NCBI GenBank assembly: GCA_001970955.1
Contig: MPUH01000371.1
Location: 1 to 60,050, forward strand
Direction: 5' to 3'
DNA: 60,050 bases
Source: Stentor coeruleus
Lineage: Eukaryota; Ciliophora; Heterotrichea; Heterotrichida; Stentoridae
Position numbers and translations under genes: made by a program. Below are positions 19,673 to 30,643 of this stretch, piece after piece; the stretch's first letter is position 1; every line of letters begins with the position of its first letter. Under the pieces are notes generated by a model, which worked only from the letters and a program-made list of their open reading frames with translations, ran no database searches and had not been told where the DNA came from.

Positions 19673-20036
19673 ATTTATATAATGATTTAAATGTTAATTT
19701 ATTGAAATTTTATCACAAACTATGAGAATATAAACACTTATTTAAGCACAATGTTTATCATTTTCATCANATTTTTATATAATTTATTACTATATATTCA
19801 TTACAATTAATATAAACACTTATTTAAGCACAATGTTTATCATTTTCATCAATCTGCAATATCATTCTGATTCTTACTTAACACAATAATTAAATTTTAA
19901 AATATAAGGCTCAACACCTTTTACTATAAGCATAAACTCACCCCCTACAATAGTTTATTATATAAAACTTCAAAATCCCTTTAGTCTATTTTCATTATTA
20001 ATCTTATCTTTAATCTTCATTAAGCATCTCACATAT
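19673..20036. other. Intergenic with assembly join
   Basis: Between two same-strand genes. It carries the N at 19770 and a 43-bp exact duplication; true length is therefore uncertain. Confidence 0.6.
19727..19851. repeat. Exact 43-bp duplication beside an N (likely assembly join)
   Basis: Positions 19727-19769 and 19809-19851 are identical, and the N at 19770 follows the first copy immediately. This is the same arrangement as around position 142 and points to a contig overlap left unmerged. Confidence 0.8.
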
Positions 20037-23000
20037 CTAAGCTTGTTGGTCTTCATTCTGCACTTTTTCTTTTGGTGCAGGGGGTTTAAACTTAGCTGCA
20101 CTAGGCATAGCTAATTTCCTCGGAAATCCTCCAGGTGGTTTAAGTTCAACTTTCGGTTTATCAGGCATAGGTAGTCTAAATTCAGTCTTAGGAGCAGTAC
20201 TTATCGTACTACTAGTCAAAGCTACATCTTCAATTTTTTTTTCAGTTTTATTAATCTTAATATTTCCCCATTTTTTCTTACGTTTTTCACTAAGAATCTC
20301 TAAAGGACATTTATAGTTTTCTTTTATCTGCTCTGTATTTCTGCATGTCTTCCATATCCTCAGTTCAGTCATATACCCAGAATTTCCACCCATGACAAAA
20401 CTGGTCTTTTCTTTTACAGGCCCACATTTACCTGACAACACCAGGTTTCCTGATATGTAAATGTATATATTCGGCTCTTTAACACTTATACAAATGTGTT
20501 CCCATGATCCTTGTTTTAATTCTCTAAAACTATCAGTCCTATCCATTTCAAGCTCAGTCATCGAGTTTATTACCCTAAAGTTGAAGTTTTCAGTTTGTAA
20601 AATAAGACTCCCTAGTGTGAAAACATTGCAAGTTGGTTCATTTACTACAATCCAGAACTCGACGCTCCAAGCTTTAGACAATTTTATATCTTCAACAATA
20701 ACAAATGAGTCTTTAAACAACAAAATCCTATATGAAGGTGAAGCTTGTTTACCCCATTTATCATCATAATCCAAAGGTTCACCTTCTTCTAGCATCCCAA
20801 CCCACTGCTCTTCATTAATCCTAATCACTTTTCCAGCTATCACATCAGTAATAATAGTCCCTTTCCCTTCATCACACCTAAAATAACAATAAATCGCCTG
20901 ATTTTCATCTTCAATTTCCTCTTCAGACTCTTCAGAATCCTCAATTTTCTTCTCTTTACTCTTCTCTTTACTCTCCTCTTTATCTTTTTCTCTAGGCTTT
21001 TTCAAACTTTGCTCCATAAACTGAGGGACAATTTTCTCTGGAGGCTTCAAAGCATCCCAACCAAACCATTGAGATATGTTTTCAGTAAAGGCTTCAAGGA
21101 TTTCTTGATTAGCAACTTTTTGAGAATATGCCGATTCACCATATGCTAGTTTCAGTTCAGGGAGTAAAAGATTTGGCTCAATATTAGAGTCTTCAAGTTC
21201 AGGTTCGTTGTTTGATGGGGATTCTGATAAAATATACTTGTTTCCAACAGAAAGATGCAATAAAGAAAGGTCCCAATAATTTTTGGCGAGCTTTAAAAAT
21301 GTAGCTTCTTTTTGAAGTTGACCTTTGCTATCAAAAAACTTTGCAATTTCTCCTAAAAGATTTTTTTCCAGTTTCCAGTTGTGGTCTGAGTGGATTTCTT
21401 CTATCAAATGCCCATCTTCACTGTCTTTGCCTCTAAAGATAATTTTCTCAATATCATCAAAGCGGTTTAGTTCTTTTAATATAGCGATTTTTACTTGCAG
21501 CGAGACAAAATTCCTCTCAGCCAGATACCAAGCGGCTTCTGCGAAACCTTTTTCAAGCATTTTCTCAATCACTTGTTCAGAAACACTTGATGTTGCCATA
21601 ATCCTCACAGTTTGCTCTAAAGTTTTCTTATCAATAGCATTTTCTAAACATCCCCATAACAGAGGTTCAAGCATACTGCAAGGCCAAGGTCTAACTTCTC
21701 CATCAGAATACAAGTAAATCCTATCATCAAGTACAGCACATATTGTGGACTCTGAAAATGTATGAAAAAGTATTTTACAAGAATCGCCACAATAGTAAAC
21801 CCCATCTTTTTTAGATAAAAGTACCGCTGAACCAAACCAATATATAGAAACAGGAATATCTTGTATTGAATAGTTCTTATGTATTTGTAGAGAACTTGTC
21901 AATATACAAATCCTTTTACTAGTAGCTAAAGCTAGAAAATTCCCTAAATTATTCCATTCAGCAGCGACTAGATGCTCATCATATTCAAGTCTATATGTTA
22001 AATCTAGGCTAATATCGTGTAGGACTTGTGTTGTGAAACCTTTAGACAGTCTTATACTATGCTCATGGAAGGTTTCATATGTGATTCCATAAACTACTGG
22101 GCTCGGAATAAGGGTTTTTATCTTAAGAACTATAGAAAATGTTTGTAAAGTCAGTGTTGATGTATCGAAAATACTAATGCTGTTTTTATCATCCCCTAGA
22201 ACTATTATATATTGAGCTAAATCATTGTCTTGTGATGAAAAAATAGCACTAACCCCATCGATCTCAGCTTTGGCCCCAGTTTCCAAGTTCTGATATGTCA
22301 CCCCTGAGTCACTAACATATAGAACCTGTATAGGCTTAGCCATTGGCCTAAGGGCGAAAAAGCTAATATTACTAACTTGAAGAATCTGATTGACTGAACT
22401 GTCTAAAATACTATAAGAAACTATCCCTGAATTTTGGTAAAAATAAAAATATGCTGGGTAGATAACAGGTGATGGAAGCAAGGTTTCTAAAGACTGAGCA
22501 GGAAGGTGGCTTATGAGTTTATTTTGGGTTATATTGACAACTGTTAGCAAGTGAAGCATTTTTTCCTCACTTCCAGGCCATAACAATAGTATATGCTTGC
22601 TAGACAATACATACAAGCTCTTACCTAAAGTTATAGGCGTCGGGTTTGATACTGTGTATATAGAAACAGGCTTGATTTTGTTTCCTGAAATTTCCAACTC
22701 TAACAGCCTACCTTCTTTAATCAAAGCTAGGTACTTTGACACTCCATTATAAGTAAAACATGCTAAATCAAGCACACCAAGCTCAGATACCCTGCCTTGA
22801 GACTGGATTTTCCATTCATTGTCCTCATTGTTTATCCATATCTGAGCTGTGCCTTTATCATCTCCACTAATAATCTCATTTCCAGTCGTATTAAACTCAA
22901 CACAATTTATCGGGTTTGGGGCTTTTTTCAAATACTTTTGCACAGTTTTTTTATTTCTTTTTTCTTCACCAGTATTCAAAAGTGGGACAAACTCTTCTTT

Positions 23001-23606
23001 AGTTTCCACATCCCACATACGCACAGTCCCATCACTACATGCACCAAGTAAGATTTTCCCTTCTGGCTGCAAAGCTAACATGTTTATAAAAGTTTTGTTT
23101 GGTATTCTCGCTTTGGTTAACCTTCTGATTTGCCCAAGAGTTTCTAAAGTGGATATATTGACAAAGTACATACTTAATTGTGACATACTAGGCATAATAC
23201 TTTCTAAAGTGCTTCTGAGGATGTTTTTTGTAGAGTTTTTCTGAACTTTACTGATATTGCAGAGGTTAGAAAAAATTATCTGCCCTTCTGCCACTATTGT
23301 GCTATAAGGTACATAAGGTTGTTTTTCAACGCACAGTACGGATTTTAAGAACTCTGGTGGGTCGGTTGAGTAGATTTGGTATTCAGCTGAATTAGAAAAC
23401 ACATATAAGGAATTATCGTAGACATTTAGTGAATACACTTTGTCTGTGGAATATGCTTGGGCTGTAGGGATTCTTGATATTACATGTAATGTGTTGTTAT
23501 CAATTTCGCTAATACCCTCAGCTGTTAGCATGTAAAAAGAAGTACTAGAACTTTTGGCTACACCCAAGCATGGCTGCTTAAAAGAACATAGATAGGTTTT
23601 TTCCAT
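20037..23606 (-). CDS. Large WD40 protein with a C-terminal LamG-like domain
   Basis: 1189 residues. The N-terminal two-thirds is beta-propeller-like: two clear WD40 repeats (LLGACSDGTVRMWDVETKEE near 190-210 and ISGDDKGTAQIW near 245-256) with weaker blades before and after, then a helical region (about 650-800). An acidic/Lys linker (about 865-900) leads to a jelly-roll of the laminin-G/concanavalin type (about 900-1100: YFRCDEGKGTIITDV, WSVEFWIVV, GSWEHICISV, YISGNLVLSG, MTELRIWKTCRNTEQI). The tail is Pro/Lys-rich. There is no signal peptide, so the LamG fold is probably cytosolic. WD40-helical proteins of this size are typical of trafficking or intraflagellar transport machinery, but the LamG ending does not fit a named subunit. 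Function is unknown. Confidence 0.8.
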   Translation of the reverse strand: MEKTYLCSFKQPCLGVAKSSSTSFYMLTAEGISEIDNNTLHVISRIPTAQAYSTDKVYSLNVYDNSLYVFSNSAEYQIYSTDPPEFLKSVLCVEKQPYVPYSTIVAEGQIIFSNLCNISKVQKNSTKNILRSTLESIMPSMSQLSMYFVNISTLETLGQIRRLTKARIPNKTFINMLALQPEGKILLGACSDGTVRMWDVETKEEFVPLLNTGEEKRNKKTVQKYLKKAPNPINCVEFNTTGNEIISGDDKGTAQIWINNEDNEWKIQSQGRVSELGVLDLACFTYNGVSKYLALIKEGRLLELEISGNKIKPVSIYTVSNPTPITLGKSLYVLSSKHILLLWPGSEEKMLHLLTVVNITQNKLISHLPAQSLETLLPSPVIYPAYFYFYQNSGIVSYSILDSSVNQILQVSNISFFALRPMAKPIQVLYVSDSGVTYQNLETGAKAEIDGVSAIFSSQDNDLAQYIIVLGDDKNSISIFDTSTLTLQTFSIVLKIKTLIPSPVVYGITYETFHEHSIRLSKGFTTQVLHDISLDLTYRLEYDEHLVAAEWNNLGNFLALATSKRICILTSSLQIHKNYSIQDIPVSIYWFGSAVLLSKKDGVYYCGDSCKILFHTFSESTICAVLDDRIYLYSDGEVRPWPCSMLEPLLWGCLENAIDKKTLEQTVRIMATSSVSEQVIEKMLEKGFAEAAWYLAERNFVSLQVKIAILKELNRFDDIEKIIFRGKDSEDGHLIEEIHSDHNWKLEKNLLGEIAKFFDSKGQLQKEATFLKLAKNYWDLSLLHLSVGNKYILSESPSNNEPELEDSNIEPNLLLPELKLAYGESAYSQKVANQEILEAFTENISQWFGWDALKPPEKIVPQFMEQSLKKPREKDKEESKEKSKEKKIEDSEESEEEIEDENQAIYCYFRCDEGKGTIITDVIAGKVIRINEEQWVGMLEEGEPLDYDDKWGKQASPSYRILLFKDSFVIVEDIKLSKAWSVEFWIVVNEPTCNVFTLGSLILQTENFNFRVINSMTELEMDRTDSFRELKQGSWEHICISVKEPNIYIYISGNLVLSGKCGPVKEKTSFVMGGNSGYMTELRIWKTCRNTEQIKENYKCPLEILSEKRKKKWGNIKINKTEKKIEDVALTSSTISTAPKTEFRLPMPDKPKVELKPPGGFPRKLAMPSAAKFKPPAPKEKVQNEDQQA

Positions 23607-24356
23607 GATGGGATGTTATTGGAATGAATATAAATGGAGAGAAGATGAAGCATAGGGAGATATTAAATGGACTTAGAGGTTGTAAATCCTAGGAAGTTAA
23701 TGGTAGATAAGTATTATGGAAAGAATTTAGTTTTGGAGGCATTGAAAGATGTGGATTTTGATTATTTTGTAATAGCAGAAATTTTAAGATTAATTTTATA
23801 AGGTATGCTAGGATTATGAATGTGTGATTTGAAATATTTTTATTGTTCTTAAAGGATGATAGTGAGTTTTACACAAATTCAAAATAGGATATAAAGAAAA
23901 TAGTATTATAAATTCTTTTAATACCAATACGATAAATTAAAAATCTTTTCCAATGATAATTAAATCTAAAAAATATCAATATACTAATATGATATATTTA
24001 GTTTAGAAAAACTTGCTGATTATACATAATTTTTTATGATAAAGCTAGCAAGAAAATTTAGATAAAATAAAACTTTTTTCTTCAAGTTGTTATAAGCACA
24101 ATGAATAATAGTTTTAATACTTAGAGAGGTGTGCTTAGTAAAATATTTTTACAACTTTTTAGTTTCCTCATCAAAAATATTTAAATTATCTAAAACGCTT
24201 ATAACTTTAAACTTCATTTGAATTGCTTATTAAATAAAACTATTAAAGTTTACAGGACTGATTTTCTTTAGCATTAGTATTCGCTTAATCTCGAATTCGT
24301 AGTTTTACCATTTTTTAAATAGCGTTGTTATTTATATAAATAATAACTGTATCTCA
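23607..24356. other. Divergent intergenic region
   Basis: 750 bp between divergent genes. A 44-codon ATG frame (23667-23801, plus strand) is the only open stretch; it has no supporting feature. The rest is very AT-rich. Confidence 0.45.
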
Positions 24357-24884
24357 ATGAAAAAATATCCACTCAAGACAAGCAACTCACTTACTCTTCC
24401 AAAAATTACACACTTTGAAACTCTTAGACCTTTAGTAAAGTCGAAGACATTTATGAAAAATGCTTCCATGGAGCAGAAGATGAAAAATTTAGATGTACTT
24501 TTAAACAAAGATCCAATACAAGATCAAAACAAACAGCTTAAAACTGCTTTTAAATCTTATAAAACAAGAATAGATATATCTGATTTGTGGGGAAACAAAG
24601 AAAAATATTTAATGAACACTGGCTATTTTAACGCATATTTGAATTTGAAGCAAGCTGAAGAAAGACAAACTTCGATTTCGCGGGTCACAAGAAAGCAAAT
24701 ATCATCCCCTTCATATCTAGACTTTAAGGCTCAGCAGAATGTAAAAAATAACATATCAAAAAATTCGAAAATTCCCGCACAAACCTCTAGCCAAGTCACA
24801 AGCGACCCACAAGAAGCGAAACTTTGTAAAAAGAAATGCAAAGAACTGTGTAACATGCTAGAAAAAATACTGCAAAATTCATAA
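24357..24884 (+). CDS. Small basic protein of unknown function
   Basis: 175 residues, Lys- and Ser-rich, starting at the first ATG after an AT-rich flank and ending with TAA. The C-terminus has a short helix with a cysteine cluster (LCKKKCKELCNML). No domain, signal peptide or membrane segment is recognised. Amino-acid composition and codon use resemble neighbouring genes, which supports a real gene. Confidence 0.55.
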   Translation: MKKYPLKTSNSLTLPKITHFETLRPLVKSKTFMKNASMEQKMKNLDVLLNKDPIQDQNKQLKTAFKSYKTRIDISDLWGNKEKYLMNTGYFNAYLNLKQAEERQTSISRVTRKQISSPSYLDFKAQQNVKNNISKNSKIPAQTSSQVTSDPQEAKLCKKKCKELCNMLEKILQNS

Positions 24885-26348
24885 AAACCAACACAAATAA
24901 TAACTCTAATATTTTTTGATTATTAAATCATAAAACTATACATATAACTTTATATGATAGATTTAGCTAATATTGCAATGAAAATTTTATAAGACTTATT
25001 GAAAAAAATGATAATAGGTTTGATTTATCCTTAAAACATTAGCTTATAAAATTTAAGTCTTTATTATGGAACATATTATATTTTTGAATTTTTACTTAAA
25101 AAATATTTGATTTTAGTTTGTAATCACTGATATGTATAGTATAAATGATTACATATGAAGCTATTAGTTGCATCTAGGCTTGAAACTTTTAGTCAAATAA
25201 AAACATAATATAATTTGTGTTTAACCTAAAATAGTAATATTGGAAATGATAATGTTGTAGTATTTAGTCTATGGACTTACTAGATAAAGTTTTTGATAAA
25301 AATATGACCTAAAAATTAATTAGATTGTTATAATTTTGTATGCATAGCATAGGAAAAATTTATAAAACTGATAAAGAAAAAGTAGCATACTCTAAATATT
25401 TAACTTTTGCTTATAATTCTCTTTTTACTATCAAACTATATATTCAAATATTCATATTTCATGATAATACTTACCTAAGTTTAGCATAATGATCTTAATC
25501 AAATTATATTTTTCCAACATAAACTCAAGTTAAATAATGTTTATTTTATCCTATTATGCTTGCTTGAGTTATTCTTATATACATAATAAATTGCTTGCAA
25601 AATTGTATTTCAAGTTGTTTGATAAGTAATTTAAACTAAAAAATATTCAAATAATCCAAATCATGTATCGGAGTAAGTCCTGCTAAAATTATTATATGAA
25701 CTTTATCTATTTATAATCTTTATTTTTAATTGATTATTATTGAAGCCAAGTCACTTTGAGTTCAACGTATCATGTTTTTTATGTAGTTAAAACCAATCTT
25801 GAATCATTAAAGACATCGCTGATGCCAAACTAAACATTTTTATAGTAAGTTCATAAAGTATCAAAATATTAACTACATACTTTTACACTATACAAATTAT
25901 CTTAAGAACTTATAATTCAATTCAATCCTATATTTTAAGCTTATATAATCAGTAGTGCTTAAAAATTGAGGGAATCGTATTTCAGTCAAGCCATATTATT
26001 CTCTTCCATAATTTAAGTAATAAAATCAAAGTATAAAAATTCGATATCCCAAGCAAATATCTCTAGAAAAGTTGTATTTTTTATAACTCTAATAGAATTT
26101 ACAATAATAAACAAAAATATATCATCTAATACCTTGCTAGTTTCATTTTAGCCTATACAATATGCTGCTTTTTAATAAAGCATTCCTTTTAAAATCATAT
26201 AGTCTATTGAAGAATTTATATGTAGCCAAACAGTTCTAGCGCTTATAGTTTTCAGGCTTTTTACAGACAAATATTACTATAAATATACTACAATTAGCTT
26301 ATAAAGCTATCGATCCAAGCATATAAACTTCAGCCATTTTATACTTAT

Positions 26349-26417
26349 AAAGATATATTCCATTATATAAACTGAATGTAGTTACATTTTCTTATTTTTG
26401 CATAGTTCTATATCTTT
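26349..26417. repeat. Module A of the AAAGATAT...ATATCTTT family (69 bp)
   Basis: Starts AAAGATAT, ends ATATCTTT, with GTTACATTTT in the middle. It is preceded by CCATTTTATACTTAT, which resembles the flank of module C. Confidence 0.7.
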
Positions 26418-26711
26418 TTATGTTTATTTTGATATGAAAAAAAAAATTAAGTTTTTTCTTCAAACTAGTGAATCCCATAGAATTCTAGAATCCTACCAAT
26501 CTTAAAAACTCACTTTCTAGGTCTTAGTCCTCTGAATAGCATATTTTTCATGATGTTTTAGCTAAAAGTTTAATCAAAAAAAACAATTACAAACAAAGAA
26601 GTTTAATAGCATTAATAAAACATTTACCACATATCAAAAACTTATAAATTACAAAAAACTTATTGGTTTTAATTTACATTTATACTTCTAATATTATCTA
26701 AACCCATTATT

Positions 26712-26779
26712 AAAGATATTTTTTTTTGTCTCAAAGTCAGATGTGGTTACATTGTTTTATAAACCCAAATAATATCTTT
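26712..26779. repeat. Module B of the AAAGATAT...ATATCTTT family (68 bp)
   Basis: AAAGATATT with AATATCTTT at the other end, and ATGTGGTTACAT centrally. CCATT precedes it. Confidence 0.7.
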
Positions 26780-28422
26780 ATGGCGAAAATTTTATTGAAG
26801 AGATTTCAAATATACACTCAAGAGGAGAAGCTAAAATCATTTTTTCATAAAAATCGATAGTTTTAATCACGAAATTTCATAGGATTTCATGTCAATAGAA
26901 GCTTTTTTCCTACCTTAGCTTAGAAAATATATAGCTATTTCTACCATTTATGCTGAGGGCTCTTGAATTTAGGAATCCACTAAGGATGAATTTTTTCGAA
27001 GGTGAAAATCTAGATAAAAATAGTAAAAGTTATGTTATTAGTAGGAATTCTAAGAATTTTGCTTTTATCTTCATAGTTTTACTTAACTACTGTATTTCCT
27101 TCTTAGTTTTATCATTTCTGATCAAATAAGTGATAGATTTTGTTTAATTTTATATTGACAGAAGTAGTTAAACAAGATAAAAATCATGCTCCGGCGGTGT
27201 TTTGATATATTTAAAGCTTTATCATATAGATTTATCAGTTTGATTGTGTATAAATCCTCTAGAATATTATAGTTTATTCTTATAAAAATGTATAATTGTG
27301 AAGATAATTCAAAATTTATGTTTTTTTAAAGGGTAAAATATAGAAAATCGTATATAGAGTTTGGGATTTAAAAGTTTACAGCATTTAGAAATATATATTA
27401 TATTTTTTTTTAGGTAAAAATAAGATATCTATAATAATTTCCCCTATAAAATGCATAAATCTTGACTAATCTATACTTCTTATTATATATGTTAGGTTTT
27501 TGAAATATTAGAGAACTTAATAAGCTTCTGGATATGCTCTCAATAGAATAATATAAACTAGTTAAAATATTGTATTAAGATATGCATTATTGTTGAAAAA
27601 TATGTCTAAGCCTTCAAGTCTTATATTCATTTTCAAATACTGTATACCAATTTATCTTTTAAGTATAAGAATTTTATAAGTCTATAAATAATTAATATTT
27701 GTTAAAACCTTCCAGCAGTGTCTTAAAATATGACATAAACTCTCTGATATTTTCACGTGTTTTTCACAAAACTAAATTAAAACATATAAATAGTTTTAAT
27801 ATTTATGGATTTATTATGCGAAAGAAATTTTAAAGCTAGCTTATTTTTCACACCAACACTAAAATCAGGTCAATTTTGTTTTCGCTTTCGCTTTTGTACA
27901 AGCATAAGTCTCTGTCAATGATAACCAAAGCTAAGCCCTGTCCAGGGATAGATTAGAATACTTCGATTTGCGAATATTTTTCAAACTTTAATATTGCCAA
28001 GTATTTGGGAATTGATTCAAAAGTTGCATCTAGAATGCATAGCATTAAAATTCATAGTGTAAGCTTTGTTTGAAGCTCCACCTGATATTTTGATTGCACA
28101 AAAATTATTCTGTTTTTCAGAACGACTATAATTCAGTAAATACTTATGCAAATTTTAATCTGGCTATTTATCTGATTAATAAGCTATGCAATACCAATTT
28201 ACAGTCTTTAATTCTTGCTTACATCTATTGAATAAAAGTTTAAATAAATATTGTGTAATTTGCCTATATATTTATAGCAAAAATATATTACTCAGTCTCT
28301 TATCCTGCTTATTTAGGTTTAAATATAAGGATCATAGGCTGCTTGAAGTTTTATAATCTTTATTTTTTACTTTTTAGACTTGAATATAAATCTTTGCGAA
28401 TTTTTATCTTGCCATTTATACT

Positions 28423-28490
28423 AAAGATATTCAGCTGAAAATGTAACTATATTGGTTACATTTTCAAAGTATCATACTAAAAATATCTTT
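28423..28490. repeat. Module C of the AAAGATAT...ATATCTTT family (68 bp) with a 12-bp hairpin
   Basis: Inside the module, TGAAAATGTAAC (28436-28447) and GTTACATTTTCA (28455-28466) are perfect inverted repeats separated by 7 bases. Directly downstream, AATGTAACC and GGTTACATT (28497-28519) form a second 9-bp hairpin around ATCAT. Confidence 0.8.
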
Positions 28491-29289
28491 TGGAAAAATG
28501 TAACCATCATGGTTACATTAATAAAGCCCATATCTTTGCATTTTATAATACTAAAATATAAAATTAAACAAATTTTTAGAATAAATTTTTGAAATATGGT
28601 TTAATCAAACAAATGCAGGGTTAATTTTAGTATAAATAGGACTATCAGAATATTTGATTATTTTAAAACTGGACTATTATATTTAATACTTGAGTTCTTG
28701 TATAGAAAATCTATAAGATTAAAGATTTTATTTCAAAAATAGCAATTACAAATATTATAAATTTTCATATAATAATAAATAAGCCAAAGACTCATCATCA
28801 AAATAGATATCAACAATACCAAAGCTATATTTTAGCATAGCCTATATATGCTTTCATTTTTTAAAAGAATCAAAAGGAATAACTTTAATAACATAAAAAA
28901 TCAATTAACCAATCAATCCAAGTTTGATTATTATGCAAACCTTTAATTTTGGGGTCATTTTTTAAATATTTTTCATCAAGAAAGACTCCTTAGCATGATA
29001 TAAAATTAAACAGCATATTTTATCTAAAAGATATACTTAAGCCTTTATAAGTACTTTTTATTGTCATAATTTATGTTATGAATGCTTCTATAGTAATAGA
29101 ATTACAAAACATCAAGATAAAGAAAAATTGCCAAGTCTATAACTAAAAAATGTTTATGTAATTTTAATAAGAGTTGTAAAATTGAATATATAAGCTAAAT
29201 GATTGATATATAAAGATTCAGATTAATAGTAGAATTTTGATTATCAGTAGAATGCTATAAGATTAAGTTAAATCAATATCAAAGACGAC

Positions 29290-29392
29290 GAGTAGTACAC
29301 AATCCCAAATTAGCTTAAAGAAAGAGGTCACAGAACTCGCAAACCTGGACTGAACGAGGTTACAATGCCGTAAACCTAACTACCTTCTACTC
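29290..29392. ncRNA. Candidate structured RNA of about 103 nt in the gene-free stretch
   Basis: GC-richer than everything around it. GAGTAG (29290-29295) pairs with CTACTC (29387-29392) as a closing stem. Inside, AGGTTAC (29357-29363) pairs with GTAAACCT (29370-29377) with one bulge around AATGCC, and AGGT (29325-29328) can pair with ACCT (29343-29346). The result is a closed multi-hairpin shape like a small stable RNA. It does not match tRNA, 5S, U6, SRP or C/D snoRNA patterns that I know. The strand cannot be decided from pairing. It shares a GGTTACA motif with the nearby modules. Confidence 0.35.
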
Positions 29393-30045
29393 TAACTTTA
29401 AATCAATTCTATTTTATGTAAAGTAAGTTCTGATAGATTGATATTTAATTTTTGCGTTGGTATAAATTTTAATATAGTTTGTAAATTACTTAGAGAATTT
29501 TGAATGATAAGTAGGATTAATGCTTCACTTGAGAATGCCAAAGCTAAAACCTCTTAAAAACAAATTTAGGTAAATATAGAACATATTCAAAAATTCTGAC
29601 TTTATGAAAATTAAAGTCTAAGCTATATTGCCAATATCAAACATAGGATTTCTAACATTCTTCAGGCTCAAGTTTTCTTTTAATCTTTTGATATTACTAA
29701 GATTATTTTGTTACTTTAAAAATAAACCTTAGGCATATTCTAGTATTTTCCAAAGTTTTCATGGGAAAATACTAAAGGCAAGTTTTGGATTGTTCTGTCC
29801 TAAGATTGAATTTTATCTTTATTTGCCATAGTAAGGTGCAAGCAAAGTAAAAAATTCAACTTAGAATTTTCATCAAAGAAGTTGAAAATATTTCATCGGC
29901 TTGAAAATTAAATGAAGAGGATTTCGGAGATTTGAAAATATTGACTATGAAGACACGAGTTTTTCTATTCAGTTAAGTTAAAAACTATTTTAATCAAAAT
30001 AAAACTATCCTAACTTAGCAAGCCTCAAAAATATTACCATTTTTC

Positions 30046-30113
30046 AAAGATATTCTCCTGAAAATGTAACTATGTAATTTTAAGTATACAAACTTCATCC
30101 GAAAAATATCTTT
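30046..30113. repeat. Module D of the AAAGATAT...ATATCTTT family (68 bp) with adjacent hairpin
   Basis: Shares AAAGATATTC, CTGAAAATGTAACTAT and AAAAATATCTTTT with module C at identical positions. Its internal right arm is degraded, but the downstream hairpin is kept: AAATGTAACC (30119-30128) and GGTTACATTT (30135-30144) around ATCATG. Confidence 0.8.
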
Positions 30114-30574
30114 TATCAAAATGTAACCATCATGGGTTACATTTACCAATATACTTTTAAATAATATCTTAATAAAAGGTAAGTTTATTTTCCCTTTTTT
30201 ACAAGGAAAATCATTTTTTTGTAAAATCATCCTCATCCATGAGCAAAACATCTAGCATATTTCCTATATAGCCTCCCATCCTCGTAGAGCATACCCCATC
30301 AAAATCTCTATTTTTCTCTTGAATTCTCCTATATTATCACTTAACCTAATACATCATATATTTGAATACAAAATTTTTAATATTTTCCATATATTTTAAC
30401 TAAAATAGCCATACTTTAAATCAAAAAACTTTAATAAGAGAAAAAGTATCAAAAGTTGTCAGATAGGTTTTCATTTCACTCTGTCTAGGGGTTACAACAA
30501 ACTAAAATGGCGGAGTTACAGAATAATTGTTCTGAATATTGAGGGTAACATTTTTGAAGGCCACAAAGGGGAAA

Positions 30575-30643
30575 AAAGATATTTTCTTCAGCCTGTAAAA
30601 TGAACATAGTTACAAAAACTCAGAGCAGTAAGAGAATATCTTT
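30575..30643. repeat. Module E of the AAAGATAT...ATATCTTT family (69 bp)
   Basis: AAAGATATT and AATATCTTT ends with ATAGTTAC inside. Three further GTTAC/GTAAC motifs lie in the 90 bases upstream. Confidence 0.65.

Noticed and set aside
22797..23244. Overlapping plus-strand frames of 84 and 131 codons
   Set aside because: Antisense to the WD40-LamG gene, with Phe/Ser/Leu composition and no recognisable domain.
23667..23801. 44-codon ATG frame in a divergent promoter region
   Set aside because: Peptide looks plausible, but there is no intron to extend it and no homology; too short to support.
28464..28538. Second overlapping module ending in ATATCTTT at 28531-28538
   Set aside because: The left end would be AAAGTATC and the spacing is several bases longer than in the other copies.
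29027..29095. Possible seventh AAAGATAT module
   Set aside because: The left end AAAGATAT is present, but the expected ATATCTTT at the right distance is not.
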